NCBI RefSeq assembly: GCF_001463885.1
Contig: NZ_BBWQ01000012.1
Location: forward strand, 1-64,000
Direction: 5' to 3'
Origin: Aureimonas altamirensis
Lineage (GTDB): Bacteria > Pseudomonadota > Alphaproteobacteria > Rhizobiales > Rhizobiaceae
DNA length: 64,000 nucleotides
The notes below the pieces were generated by a model that saw only the letters and a program-made list of their open reading frames with translations, was not told the DNA's origin and searched no databases. Both the position numbers and the translations under genes were made by a program. Positions 9,616 through 20,365 of this stretch are shown in pieces (the stretch's first letter is position 1; each line of letters opens with the position of its first letter).

Positions 9616-10389
9616 ATGAAGTGGTTCAGCACGATACTCGCCGCAACGCTGGTGGCCGCCGGCCTCGGCGCGCCTGCGCAGGCCCAGACAGACCTTGAGC
9701 GGATCAAGGCGGACGGCGTTATCCGCATCGGCACCGAAGGCACTTATGCCCCCTTCACCTTTCACGATGCCAGCGGCGCACTCGTGGGCTTCGATGTCGA
9801 GATCGGCCGCGCCGTCGCCGAGAAGATGGGCGTACGGGCCGAGTTCCTGGAAGGAAAATGGGACGGTCTCATCGCCGGGCTCGACGCCAACCGCTACGAC
9901 GCCGTCATCAACCAGGTCGGCATCACCGAGGCGCGGCAGCGCAAATACAGCTTCTCGGACCCGTATATCGCATCCAAGGCCGTGCTGATCGTCAAGGCCG
10001 ACAACGAAGCAGTCAAGGCGTTCGGCGACCTGAATGGCCTTCGTGCGGCACAGTCGCTGACCAGTAATTTCGGGCGTCTGGCACAGGAAAACGGCGCCGA
10101 GCTGGTTGCCACGGACGGTTTCGACCAGTCGATCCAGCTAGTCCTGCAGGGCCGGGCCGACGCGACGATCAACGACAGCCTGTCATTTCTGGATTTCCGC
10201 AAGAAGCAACCGAATGCACCCGTGCAGGTTGCCGCCGAACTTGAAGACGCGGAATATTCCGGCATCCTGATGCGTCAGGGGCAGGACGATCTCGTTGCCG
10301 CGGTCAACGCCGCCCTTGCAGACATCAAGACCGATGGCACCTACCAGGCCATCGCCGACAAATATTTCGGCGCGGACGTCTCGCAATAA
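9616..10389 (+). CDS. Polar amino-acid ABC transporter, periplasmic binding protein (cystine-type)
   Basis: A type 3 solute-binding protein of 257 residues. A signal peptide ends near AQAQT (cleavage around residue 23). The mature start DLERIKADGVIRIGTEGTYAPFTFHD and the GFDVEIGRAVAEKMG segment are characteristic of the cystine/polar amino-acid family (TcyA/FliY-like). It heads a three-gene importer with the permease 34 bases downstream and the ATPase overlapping that. Specificity for cystine is suggested by family resemblance, not shown. The start chosen is the ATG that begins the signal peptide; its ribosome site is weak. Confidence 0.9.
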   Translation: MKWFSTILAATLVAAGLGAPAQAQTDLERIKADGVIRIGTEGTYAPFTFHDASGALVGFDVEIGRAVAEKMGVRAEFLEGKWDGLIAGLDANRYDAVINQVGITEARQRKYSFSDPYIASKAVLIVKADNEAVKAFGDLNGLRAAQSLTSNFGRLAQENGAELVATDGFDQSIQLVLQGRADATINDSLSFLDFRKKQPNAPVQVAAELEDAEYSGILMRQGQDDLVAAVNAALADIKTDGTYQAIADKYFGADVSQ

Positions 10390-10423
10390 ATAGCGACGGC
10401 GAAGCCTGAAGGCGGAGTATGAC

Positions 10424-11104
10424 ATGCCCTTCTGGCTGCAACTCATGTGGGATTCGCTGGGGCCGCTGCTGTGGGCGGCCCTGAAATTCACGGCCCCGCT
10501 GACGTTGATATCCTTCGTACTGGGCCTGTCGCTCGGCCTCGTGACCGCGCTGGTGCGCATGTTCGCGCCAAAGCCTTTCGCGCTCATCGCGCGCTTCTAT
10601 GTCTGGATCTTCCGCGGCACGCCGCTGCTGGTGCAGCTATTCCTGATCTTCTACGGCCTGCCCAGCGCCGGCATCGTGCTGGATGCCTTCACCGCGGCCG
10701 TAATCGGCTTCACGCTCAATGTCGGCGCCTATACGTCGGAGATCATCCGGGCGGTGATCGCTTCCGTCCCGCGCGGGCAGTGGGAGGCGTCCTATTCCAT
10801 CAGCATGAGCTGGTTCCAGACCATGCGCCGCACGATCCTGCCCCAGGCCGCCCGCACCGCCGTACCGCCGCTGTCCAACACGTTCATCTCGCTGGTCAAG
10901 GATACGTCCCTGGCTGCCGCCATAACCGTGCCGGAACTGTTCCAGCAGGCACAACGGATCGTGGCGGTGACCTACGAGCCGCTCATCCTCTATGTCCAGG
11001 CGGCGTTGATCTATCTTCTGCTGTCGTCCGTCCTGTCATCGCTGCAGGCCTGGATGGAAAGGCGCCTGAACCGGTATGGCGGTTTCATGGAGACGCGGTC
11101 ATGA
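10424..11104 (+). CDS. Polar amino-acid ABC transporter permease
   Basis: A 226-residue inner-membrane permease of the HisMQ/TcyL family with about five helices. The typical N-terminal stretch carries FYVWIFRGTPLLVQLFLIFYGLP. The EAA loop that contacts the ATPase is EASYSISMSWFQTMRRTILPQAARTAVPPL. The ATG follows GGCGGAG. The last bases overlap the ATPase start in an ATGA coupling. One permease gene only, so the channel is presumably a homodimer. Confidence 0.93.
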   Translation: MPFWLQLMWDSLGPLLWAALKFTAPLTLISFVLGLSLGLVTALVRMFAPKPFALIARFYVWIFRGTPLLVQLFLIFYGLPSAGIVLDAFTAAVIGFTLNVGAYTSEIIRAVIASVPRGQWEASYSISMSWFQTMRRTILPQAARTAVPPLSNTFISLVKDTSLAAAITVPELFQQAQRIVAVTYEPLILYVQAALIYLLLSSVLSSLQAWMERRLNRYGGFMETRS

Positions 11105-11862
11105 TCACCATGCAGGACCTCCACAAGAGCTTCGGGACGAACGAAGTGCTGAAAGGCATTTCGCTCAGCTTTGCGGAAGGCAGCGTCACCGCGCTGATCG
11201 GCCCTTCGGGCAGCGGCAAGAGCACGCTGCTGCGCTGTATCAACCTTTTGGAAATGCCGGATCGCGGTCACCTGCAGGTGGGCGACGCGGAGGTGGATTT
11301 CCAGCCGGGCCGAAAGCTGCCCTGGCGGCAGGTTCAGGCCGTGCGGCGCCAGACCGGAATGGTATTCCAGAATTTTCAGCTATTCCCGCATCGGACGGCC
11401 GTGCAAAACGTGATGGAATCCCTTGTGACGGTGCTGAAGTGGCCGCAGCCGAAGGCCCGCGAGCGGGCCATGCAGTTGCTGGACAGGGTCGGCCTTGCGG
11501 ACAAGGCGGATGCCTGGCCCTCGACACTGTCGGGTGGGCAGCAGCAACGCGTCGCCATTGCAAGGGCACTGGCCCCCTCGCCCCGTGTCCTGCTCTGCGA
11601 CGAGCCGACATCGGCGCTGGACCCGGAACTGTCCGACGAGGTGGTAGAGGTTCTGGCAGGGCTGGCGCGCGATGGCACGACGATGGTGATGGCCACCCAC
11701 GATCTGCGCCTCGGCTCGCGCATTGCAGGGCATGCCGTTTTTCTGGATGCGGGCGTGGTTGTGGAGATGGGGCCCTCCGGCACGCTGTTCGGCGCACCGA
11801 GGGAAGAGCGCACCCGGCGCTTCCTGGCATCCCTGACGGCGGCGACCACCCCGGTTGCCTGA
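11101..11862 (+). CDS. Polar amino-acid ABC transporter ATP-binding protein
   Basis: A 253-residue ATPase driving the importer encoded just upstream. Walker A GPSGSGKST is near 38-46, Q-loop MVFQNFQLFPH, signature LSGGQQQRVAIARAL, Walker B VLLCDEPTSALDPE and the switch ATHD. These are standard for the GlnQ/TcyN class. The true start is the ATG at 11101, four bases before the permease stop. Third gene of the transporter operon. Confidence 0.95.
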   Translation: MITMQDLHKSFGTNEVLKGISLSFAEGSVTALIGPSGSGKSTLLRCINLLEMPDRGHLQVGDAEVDFQPGRKLPWRQVQAVRRQTGMVFQNFQLFPHRTAVQNVMESLVTVLKWPQPKARERAMQLLDRVGLADKADAWPSTLSGGQQQRVAIARALAPSPRVLLCDEPTSALDPELSDEVVEVLAGLARDGTTMVMATHDLRLGSRIAGHAVFLDAGVVVEMGPSGTLFGAPREERTRRFLASLTAATTPVA

Positions 11863-11883
11863 CGCCAGCGGACGGCCCGGCCA

Positions 11884-11898
11884 GCGGTTTTGAACCGC
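11884..11898. terminator. Short hairpin between converging operons
   Basis: Arms GCGGTT and AACCGC are separated by TTG in the 40-base gap between the amino-acid importer (plus) and ccmG (minus). There is no U-tract, so it is only a weak terminator candidate for either side. Confidence 0.3.
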
Positions 11899-11902
11899 CC
11901 GA

Positions 11903-12487
11903 TCAGGAAAGCGGGCTGCCGGCCTCCAGCCGGGGCAGCAGCTCTTCCCGGATGATCGCCGGCGTCAGCGGGCCGGTCGCCTTCCAAAGCACCGTGCCCT
12001 CGGGCGACACCAGGAATGTTTCCGGCACGCCATAGACACCCCAGTCGATGCCGACGCGGCCGTCTTCGTCGGCCCCGATCTGGGCATAGGGGTTTCCGAG
12101 TTCTTCCAGGAATCCCGACGCCTGCTCGGGCTTGTCCTTGTAGTTGATGCCGATCAGATCGAAGCGCGGATCGGCCGCCAGCCGCATCAGCAACGGATGC
12201 TCGGCACGGCACGGCGCGCACCACGAGGCGAAGACGTTCACCAAAGCGGGCCGCCCCGTGCCCCCGGCCGGAAAGGTCAGCCCCGGAACAGGGCTCCCAT
12301 CCGCCAGCCGCGCGCCTTCCAGCGGCGGCAGGCTGGTTGCCGGAGCTGCCCGGCCCTGGAGCGCCGATGGCAGGGCCTGCGGATCGCGGCCCGATTCCAG
12401 CGCAAAGAGAAAGATGCCGCCCATCCCCACGAACAGGATCAGCGGTATTGCCGCCAGCGCAAGACGGCGCGTTTTTCCCGGCGTCAT
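11903..12487 (-). CDS. ccmG: Cytochrome c biogenesis thiol:disulfide interchange protein CcmG/DsbE
   Basis: Periplasmic membrane-anchored thioredoxin that keeps apocytochrome c or CcmH cysteines reduced for heme attachment. The 194-residue protein has one N-terminal helix (LALAAIPLILFVGMGGIFLFAL) and a thioredoxin-like domain with active site WCAPC (Cys90, Cys93). The cis-proline region is YGVPETFLVSPEG, the CcmG/DsbE signature. Its start overlaps the ccmD stop (ATGA). Last gene of the ccm cluster in this window. Confidence 0.96.
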   Translation of the reverse strand: MTPGKTRRLALAAIPLILFVGMGGIFLFALESGRDPQALPSALQGRAAPATSLPPLEGARLADGSPVPGLTFPAGGTGRPALVNVFASWCAPCRAEHPLLMRLAADPRFDLIGINYKDKPEQASGFLEELGNPYAQIGADEDGRVGIDWGVYGVPETFLVSPEGTVLWKATGPLTPAIIREELLPRLEAGSPLS

Positions 12488-12624
12488 CGGCGCTTGCCTT
12501 CCAATGCCTCGAGGCGCCGTGCGGCGGACCGTGCATCCAGCATTATGAACAGGCAGAGCGCCGCCAGGACGAGAGCCGATATGCCGTAGGCTGCGGCGAT
12601 GTAGCCGAAATAGTCACCGGTCAT
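12484..12624 (-). CDS. ccmD: Heme exporter protein CcmD
   Basis: A 46-residue protein read on the minus strand from ATG 12624, beginning MTGDYFGYIAAAYGISALVLAA. It has one transmembrane helix followed by a basic tail (ARSAARRLEALEGKRR). Size, the FGYIAAAYG opening, the single helix and position between ccmC and ccmG identify CcmD, the small adaptor that helps release holo-CcmE from the CcmABC complex. It overlaps ccmG by four bases and lies four bases behind ccmC. Confidence 0.9.
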   Translation of the reverse strand: MTGDYFGYIAAAYGISALVLAALCLFIMLDARSAARRLEALEGKRR

Positions 12625-12628
12625 GGCG

Positions 12629-13384
12629 TCAGGCCTCCATACGCGCGGCCGACCGCCGGCCCAGAGCCACGATGCGCCGGCGTCGTATCTCCGTGCGCAT
12701 CGCCGTCAGATGCAGGGCGAAGAACAAGAGCGAGAAGCCCAGCGCCGACAGAAGCAGCGGCCAGAGATAGACCGCCGCCATGGACGGCCCGTCCACCCGC
12801 ACCACGCTGGCCGGCTGATGCAGCGTGTTCCACCAGTCGACGGAGAATTTGATGATCGGGATGTTGATGAATCCAACCAGCACCAGGATGGCCGAGGGCT
12901 TGCCCGCCTTGCCCGGATCGTCGAAGGCGCGGGTCAGCGCGATAAGGCCGAGATACATGATGAACAGCACGAAGACGCTGGTCAGCCGGGCATCCCACAC
13001 CCACCACGTGCCCCACATGGGGCGGCCCCAGACCGAGCCCGTCACCAGAGCCAGAAGGGTGAAGGCCGCGCCGATGGGCGCCGCCGCCTTGATGGACACC
13101 TCTGCGATCGGGTGCCGCCAGACCAGGGTGCCGAGCGCCGACACCGTCATCACGGTCCACACCATCATCGACAGCCAGGCAAAAGGTACGTGGATGAACA
13201 TGATGCGCACCGTCGCGCCCTGCTGGTAATCGTCCGGCGCGGCAAAGCCGAGCCCAAGCCCCACGGCGATGCACGCGATGGCAGCCGCATAGACGTAAGG
13301 TTGCACCCTGCCGGAAAGCTGCAGGAAGCGCGTCGGGTTGGCCAGCGCCGAAAAGCGCGATTGTCTGACGGCGATGTCGTTCAT
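12629..13384 (-). CDS. ccmC: Heme exporter/heme handling protein CcmC
   Basis: A six-helix membrane protein that presents heme to CcmE. The conserved tryptophan-rich periplasmic motif is present as WGTWWVWDARLTS, with VPFAWLSMMVWTVM and a C-terminal PMAAVYLWPLLLS-like region. I took the internal ATG at 13384 (MNDIAVRQS), giving 251 residues, near the usual length. An upstream in-frame ATG at 13420 would add twelve residues, and neither has a clear ribosome site. In the ccm cluster it is separated from ccmB by an acetyltransferase gene, which is unusual. Confidence 0.95.
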   Translation of the reverse strand: MNDIAVRQSRFSALANPTRFLQLSGRVQPYVYAAAIACIAVGLGLGFAAPDDYQQGATVRIMFIHVPFAWLSMMVWTVMTVSALGTLVWRHPIAEVSIKAAAPIGAAFTLLALVTGSVWGRPMWGTWWVWDARLTSVFVLFIMYLGLIALTRAFDDPGKAGKPSAILVLVGFINIPIIKFSVDWWNTLHQPASVVRVDGPSMAAVYLWPLLLSALGFSLLFFALHLTAMRTEIRRRRIVALGRRSAARMEA

Positions 13385-13453
13385 GAGAGGCAATCTAAAT
13401 GCGCGCCGCCGCCATCGCAAATGGGCGATGCGCTGCGATGCAACATGCGGCGC

Positions 13454-13888
13454 TCAAAGTCCTTTGGAGGGTCGCCCGCCGATCCATACCGCCATGCCGA
13501 TCGACGCCGGCATGACCGGTTCGAAGCCGAATTTGGCATAGAGATGCTTGGCGTCGCCATCGGCGATCAGGCTGACATAGGCCGAGTCCGGAGCGCGCTC
13601 CGTGAGATCGTCCATCAGCCGGGCAAAGATGCGCTTGCCGAGACCGCGCCCCTGATGCTCCGGCTCTACTGCCATATCGCAGACCTGGAAGAAGCAGCCG
13701 CCATCGCCGATCACCCGGCCCATGGCCACGACGCGGCCTTCATGCCGCACGACAACCGCCGACCAGCTATTCGGCAGCCCGCGCTGCGCCGCCTCCTCGG
13801 TCTTGCCCGAAAGGCCGGCAACCGTGCGCAGGCGGCGGTAATCCTCGACGGTGGGTATCTCCATGGACAGGGTATAGGCTTCCTGCAT
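13454..13888 (-). CDS. GNAT-family N-acetyltransferase inside the ccm cluster
   Basis: A 144-residue GNAT acetyltransferase. The acetyl-CoA binding motif is seen as VCDMAVEPEHQGRGLGKRIFARLMDDL, followed by YVSLIADGDAKHLYAKFGFEPV. The start ATG at 13888 is preceded by AAGGATG. It lies 12 bases behind the ccmB stop and 70 bases ahead of ccmC on the same strand, so it is probably cotranscribed with cytochrome c maturation genes. Substrate unknown. The family often acts on small amines or protein N-termini; nothing here points to a role in cytochrome assembly apart from location. Confidence 0.85.
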   Translation of the reverse strand: MQEAYTLSMEIPTVEDYRRLRTVAGLSGKTEEAAQRGLPNSWSAVVVRHEGRVVAMGRVIGDGGCFFQVCDMAVEPEHQGRGLGKRIFARLMDDLTERAPDSAYVSLIADGDAKHLYAKFGFEPVMPASIGMAVWIGGRPSKGL

Positions 13889-13899
13889 CGTCACATCCT

Positions 13900-14556
13900 T
13901 CAATCGGCCAGCATCCGCAGCGCAAGGGCCGCCGCGACGGGCCCGAGCACGGCGAAGAAAAGCGACAATCCGCACAGCACAAGGAACGGCTCGCGGAAGG
14001 GGGCGGGGTCGTTGACGGCGCCATAGGCGGCCGTAACCCCGAAGATCAGGATCGGGACCGTCAGGGGCAGCACCAGAACCGACACCAGCACGCCGCCGCG
14101 CGGCAGCGAAATCGCGATGGCCGCGCCCACGGCCCCGACAAGCACGATTGCGGGCGAGCCGACCAGAAGGGTGGCGGCCACGGCCCCCAGTGCCGCCGGC
14201 TCCACCGCAAGGAACAGGCCCAGGATGGGCGCGGCCACCACCAGCGGCAGGATGGCCGCGCACCACAAGGCGGCGCATTTGGCCAGAACCACCAGCGGCA
14301 TCGGAACCGGCCCGAGAATCAGCGCGTCGAGCGTCCCGTCCTCGCGGTCGGCCTGGAAAAGGCGGTCGAGCGACAGCAGCGTCGCCATGAGCACGCCGAT
14401 CCACAGGATGGCCGGCCCGATCCGCGACAGAAGGGCAAGATCGGGCCCGATGCCGAAGGGAATGGTGACCACGAGGGCCAGGAAGAAGATAAGCCCCGTG
14501 GCAAAGCCGCCGCCCCGGGCAAACAAGGCCAGATCGCGCAGGAACAGGCTCACCAT
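13900..14556 (-). CDS. ccmB: Heme exporter protein CcmB
   Basis: Membrane subunit of the CcmABCD complex, 218 residues, six hydrophobic helices. The N-terminal [14 protein letters not shown] and the [23 protein letters not shown] segment are CcmB hallmarks. The start at 14556 overlaps the last codons of ccmA by seven bases, indicating coupled translation. The gene is followed by a GNAT gene and then ccmC. Confidence 0.95.
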   Translation of the reverse strand: MVSLFLRDLALFARGGGFATGLIFFLALVVTIPFGIGPDLALLSRIGPAILWIGVLMATLLSLDRLFQADREDGTLDALILGPVPMPLVVLAKCAALWCAAILPLVVAAPILGLFLAVEPAALGAVAATLLVGSPAIVLVGAVGAAIAISLPRGGVLVSVLVLPLTVPILIFGVTAAYGAVNDPAPFREPFLVLCGLSLFFAVLGPVAAALALRMLAD

Positions 14557-15215
14557 TGCCAGTCCTCCACCGGTTGGGCCTCGCCCGTGCCGGCCCGGGG
14601 CGCGGCCAGGACCAGTTCACGCACGGGACCGATCTCCAGCGGCTGGTGGGTTGCCGCGACCACCATGCCCCCCTTGGACAGGTGCGATGCCACCGCCCGC
14701 GCAAAAAGCGCCTGCGACGCGGTATCCAGCGCATTCGTCGGCTCGTCCAGCAGCCACAGGGGCCGCCATGCCGCCAGAAGACGGCACAGCGCCGCGCGCC
14801 GTTGCTGGCCGGCGGACAGGTAGCCGGCCGGTATGGCGGCCAGTGGCTGCAGGTCGAAGGCGGCCAGCGCCTCATCCACGCCGGTTCGGTCCCCGGCAAG
14901 GTAATCGCGCCAGAAGGCCACGTTGCGCGCAAGCGTCTCCAGCGGCTTCAGTCCGTTGCGATGGCCGATATAGTGGCACACCTGCCCCGGATGGGAGGCC
15001 GGCTCTCCATCGGGTGCGTTCAGCCCATGGATGCTGACACGGCCGGCAAGCGCGGGCGTCAGGCCCGCAAGCGTTCTCAGCAGTGTGGATTTTCCGGCTC
15101 CGTTGGGGCCGCTGACGACGAGCGCCTCGCCGCCGCGAAGCGCCAGGCTGAGCGGAGGGCCGAGCGCACGGGCCTGACGGCCGATCACCACGCCTTCGAG
15201 CCTCAGTTCACCCAC
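14550..15215 (-). CDS. ccmA: Heme exporter ATP-binding protein CcmA
   Basis: ATPase of the CcmABCD complex that drives release of holo-CcmE. Walker [18 protein letters not shown], signature [14 protein letters not shown] and Walker [13 protein letters not shown] are present; the LSAGQ form with RRAA is typical of CcmA. The start is inferred as GTG at 15215 (VGELRLEGV), preceded by GGGGGCGAT, giving 221 residues; there is no nearby in-frame ATG. First gene of the ccm cluster, divergent from acnA across a 315-base gap. Confidence 0.92.
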   Translation of the reverse strand: MGELRLEGVVIGRQARALGPPLSLALRGGEALVVSGPNGAGKSTLLRTLAGLTPALAGRVSIHGLNAPDGEPASHPGQVCHYIGHRNGLKPLETLARNVAFWRDYLAGDRTGVDEALAAFDLQPLAAIPAGYLSAGQQRRAALCRLLAAWRPLWLLDEPTNALDTASQALFARAVASHLSKGGMVVAATHQPLEIGPVRELVLAAPRAGTGEAQPVEDWQW

Positions 15216-15530
15216 ATCGCCCCCGCCAAACCCGCTTATGCCTTGTCCTGTCCCGTGGCTGCCAACAATGCAAGGGGTGCTGCAAAAATAGCATCCGGAC
15301 GCGTCTTGCCCCTTTATAGCGATTACAAACTTGCCTATAAGGGCGCCAACCACACCAGCGACCGGCGTGGATCAACAGCGCCGATCTCATGCTTCCTGCC
15401 GTTTCAGGCAGGCGCGGAGGCGGACGAGCGGAAATGGTCGTACCCGCAGTACCAAACGCGCTCAATTCCGCGGGCGCGACTGGCGTTCGCCTTTCGGACA
15501 TCACTTTGGTTCGAGAAGGAACGAGAGCCC
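15216..15530. other. Divergent intergenic region ccmA / acnA
   Basis: 315 bases without a supported gene; must contain promoters for both the ccm cluster and acnA. The only structure I see is an imperfect inverted repeat: GCCCCTTTATAG at 15308-15319 and CTATAAGGGCGC at 15335-15346, separated by 15 bases. I see no convincing Irr or RirA box, nor a clear sigma-70 pair. Confidence 0.6.
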
Positions 15531-18287
<2,757 letters not shown>

Positions 18288-18314
18288 CCCAGACGGCCCA
18301 TCGACAGGAACGCG

Positions 18315-18345
18315 AAGGGGCGGCCTTGCGGCTGCCCCTTTTCTT
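18315..18345 (+). terminator. Rho-independent terminator of acnA
   Basis: An 11-base-pair stem, AAGGGGCGGCC against GGCTGCCCCTT (one G-T pair), has a TTGC loop and is followed by TTTCTTG. It starts 28 bases after the acnA stop. Confidence 0.85.
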
Positions 18346-18417
18346 GTTATGCGAGGGTCAGGGCGTTTCACCCCGATTTGACTGGTGGGTGTCGCCGCCC
18401 ACCAGTAGGTTTCGCGC

Positions 18418-19212
18418 ATGAAGACGACATTTCGGCCCTCCTTACGGACGCTACTGGCGGCTGCCGGCCTTGCGGGAACGCTGGGTACGGGCCCGGCCCT
18501 GGCGCAAAGCGCGTCCTCCGACGATTTTCGCGGGGTGGTCGAGTTGTTCACCAGCCAGGGCTGCGCCTCCTGCCCGCCGGCCGACGATGTCCTGGCGCGG
18601 CTGTCCGACGAAAGCGGGATCGTCGCCCTGTCCTACAATGTCGACTACTGGGACTATATCGGCTGGAAGGACCAGCTAGCGACGCGGCAGAACACCGAAC
18701 GCCAGCGCTCCTATGCCAAGGCGTTCCGCACGAGCTCGGTCTATACGCCGCAGATCGTCGTCAACGGCACGGGCGACTTCATCGGCTCGCACCACAAGGA
18801 AATCTCCCAGGCGTTGGACGAGTCGCCCTTCGCTACGGGGCCGGACGCGCTCGCGCGGGTCGCGATGGACGTCGTCGACGAGACACTCCAGGTCCGCGCG
18901 AAACTGCTCAGCCCCGTTGCGGAGCATCCACCGATCCTGGTTCTCGTGACCTATCAGGACCGGATCGAGACGCCGGTCCTGAAGGGCGAGAACAGCGGCC
19001 ACCATATCGTGAACCGGCATGCCGTATCCGACTTCAAAGTGGTAGGGACGGTCTCGGCCACGAAGCCGCTGGAAATCGATATCCCCGTTTCCATGCTGCA
19101 GGAGGGCGCACGCGGGGCCATCGGCGCCGCTGTCCTGCTGCAGGCCGTCGACGCCTCCGGTACGCCGGGCCGCATCTTGGCGGCCGCGCAACTGGAGTTT
19201 GACGACAACTGA
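18418..19212 (+). CDS. DUF1223 secreted thioredoxin-like protein
   Basis: A 264-residue protein with a signal peptide ending near ALAQS. A DUF1223 domain follows, beginning VVELFTSQGCASCPPADDVL with a CxxC pair (Cys49, Cys52) in a thioredoxin-like setting. Next come SYNVDYWDYIGWKD and YTPQIVVNGTGDFIGSH, both typical of the family. Probably a periplasmic thiol-disulfide protein, but no reaction is established for DUF1223. It sits directly behind acnA with its own start after the terminator. Confidence 0.9.
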   Translation: MKTTFRPSLRTLLAAAGLAGTLGTGPALAQSASSDDFRGVVELFTSQGCASCPPADDVLARLSDESGIVALSYNVDYWDYIGWKDQLATRQNTERQRSYAKAFRTSSVYTPQIVVNGTGDFIGSHHKEISQALDESPFATGPDALARVAMDVVDETLQVRAKLLSPVAEHPPILVLVTYQDRIETPVLKGENSGHHIVNRHAVSDFKVVGTVSATKPLEIDIPVSMLQEGARGAIGAAVLLQAVDASGTPGRILAAAQLEFDDN

Positions 19213-19282
19213 CGATTGCCGGTTTGCATCGTGCGTCTTTTGGTGAGACGATCACCCTTCGGGCCGGTCGCAGGGTTTTGCG

Positions 19283-19669
19283 ATGGCCCCTCGACAGGGG
19301 ATGATTTTGGACGATCAGACGTCACGGCACTCCGCGGACCTTCTGACATTTCCGATGGCCCGGCCCGCCAGCACGCTTCCAGTGGTTTCCTTCGACCGGC
19401 GTGAGCTTTCCGAGATCCTGCGTATCTACGGCCGCATGGTCGCTGCGGGCGAATGGCGCGACTATGCCATCGACACCCTCAAGGACCGGGCCGTCTTCTC
19501 GATCTTCCGCCGCACCAGCGAGATGCCTTTGTTCCGCGTCGAAAAAGACCCGCGCCTGGCGCGTCGCCAGGGCGCCTACAGCGTCATCGGCGCAGGCGGC
19601 ACGGTGCTGAAGCGGGGGCACGAACTGTCCAACGTGCTGCGCGTCTTCGACAAGGCATCGAAGGGCTGA
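19283..19669 (+). CDS. DUF2794 family protein
   Basis: A 128-residue soluble protein of the DUF2794 family, restricted to Alphaproteobacteria as far as I know. Recognised from VVSFDRRELSEILRIYGRMVAAGEWRDYAID and the central IFRRTSEMPLFRVEKDP...YSVIGAGGTVLKRGHEL. No function is known. An alternative start at ATG 19301 would remove six residues. Conserved neighbourhood with acnA and DUF1223. Confidence 0.88.
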   Translation: MAPRQGMILDDQTSRHSADLLTFPMARPASTLPVVSFDRRELSEILRIYGRMVAAGEWRDYAIDTLKDRAVFSIFRRTSEMPLFRVEKDPRLARRQGAYSVIGAGGTVLKRGHELSNVLRVFDKASKG

Positions 19670-19675
19670 AAGGCG

Positions 19676-20230
19676 CTACATCGTGCCGGGATAGCGGTGC
19701 TCGTCGGGCAGGGAATGCCGGCCATCGCCAAGGCGCATCTGCATGAAGACGGTATCGATCCAGCGACCGAACTTGAAGCCGGACCCTTCGAACACGCCGA
19801 TCATGGCGAAGCCGGCCCGCTCGTGCAGGCGGATGGACGGTGCATGGTCCGAACCGCCGATCACGGCGATCATCTGGCGGAAGCCCTTTTCGGTGCACAG
19901 TTCCAGAAGACGGGTCAGCAAGGCGCGCCCGATGCCTTTGCCGTGGTGGCCGGGGTCTATGTAGATGGAGTCTTCCACCGACCAGCGATAGGCCGGGCGC
20001 GTCCGGAATGGGCCGGCATAGGCATAGGCGACGACCTCTCCGGCCGCCGAAACCGCGACGATGTATGGATAGCCCTGTGTCAGGAGCGTCTGCATCCGTG
20101 TGGCCATCTCCGCCTCGTCCGGCGGCGTCACCTCGAAAGTCGCCGTGCCGTGCAGAACCGCATGGCGGTAGATCGCGGTGATGGCCGGTATGTCGGCCGG
20201 GCCGGCGTCGCGGAGGGTAAAGGCGCTCAT
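19676..20230 (-). CDS. GNAT N-acetyltransferase, phosphinothricin/methionine sulfone type
   Basis: A 184-residue acetyltransferase of the PAT/MnaT family, which acetylates phosphinothricin-like amino-acid analogues. The opening FTLRDAGPADIPAITAIYRHAVLHGTATFE, the tract RPAYRWSVEDSIYIDPGHHGKGIGRALL and the closing GFKFGRWIDTVFMQ are diagnostic. I chose ATG 20230, preceded by GGGGATTCG; an upstream in-frame ATG at 20257 adds nine residues. It converges on the DUF2794 gene with six bases between stops. True physiological substrate unknown. Confidence 0.9.
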   Translation of the reverse strand: MSAFTLRDAGPADIPAITAIYRHAVLHGTATFEVTPPDEAEMATRMQTLLTQGYPYIVAVSAAGEVVAYAYAGPFRTRPAYRWSVEDSIYIDPGHHGKGIGRALLTRLLELCTEKGFRQMIAVIGGSDHAPSIRLHERAGFAMIGVFEGSGFKFGRWIDTVFMQMRLGDGRHSLPDEHRYPGTM

Positions 20231-20311
20231 CGATCGAATCCCCATCGGTGTCGCCACGCTTCTACGCCCGCGCGCACCGGCCTTTCAATCTGCATCCCTT
20301 GCCTCGGCACG

Positions 20312-20338
20312 AAAAAGGGCGGCCCTTGCGGGCCGCCC
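20312..20338 (-). terminator. Rho-independent terminator of the Bax inhibitor-1 gene
   Basis: On the minus strand a perfect 9-base-pair stem (GGGCGGCCC with GGGCCGCCC, four-base loop) is followed by five T residues. It lies 28 bases past the stop of the gene at 20366. Confidence 0.85.
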
Positions 20339-20365
20339 CTCGATCGAGCCGTGATGCGCGCTGCG

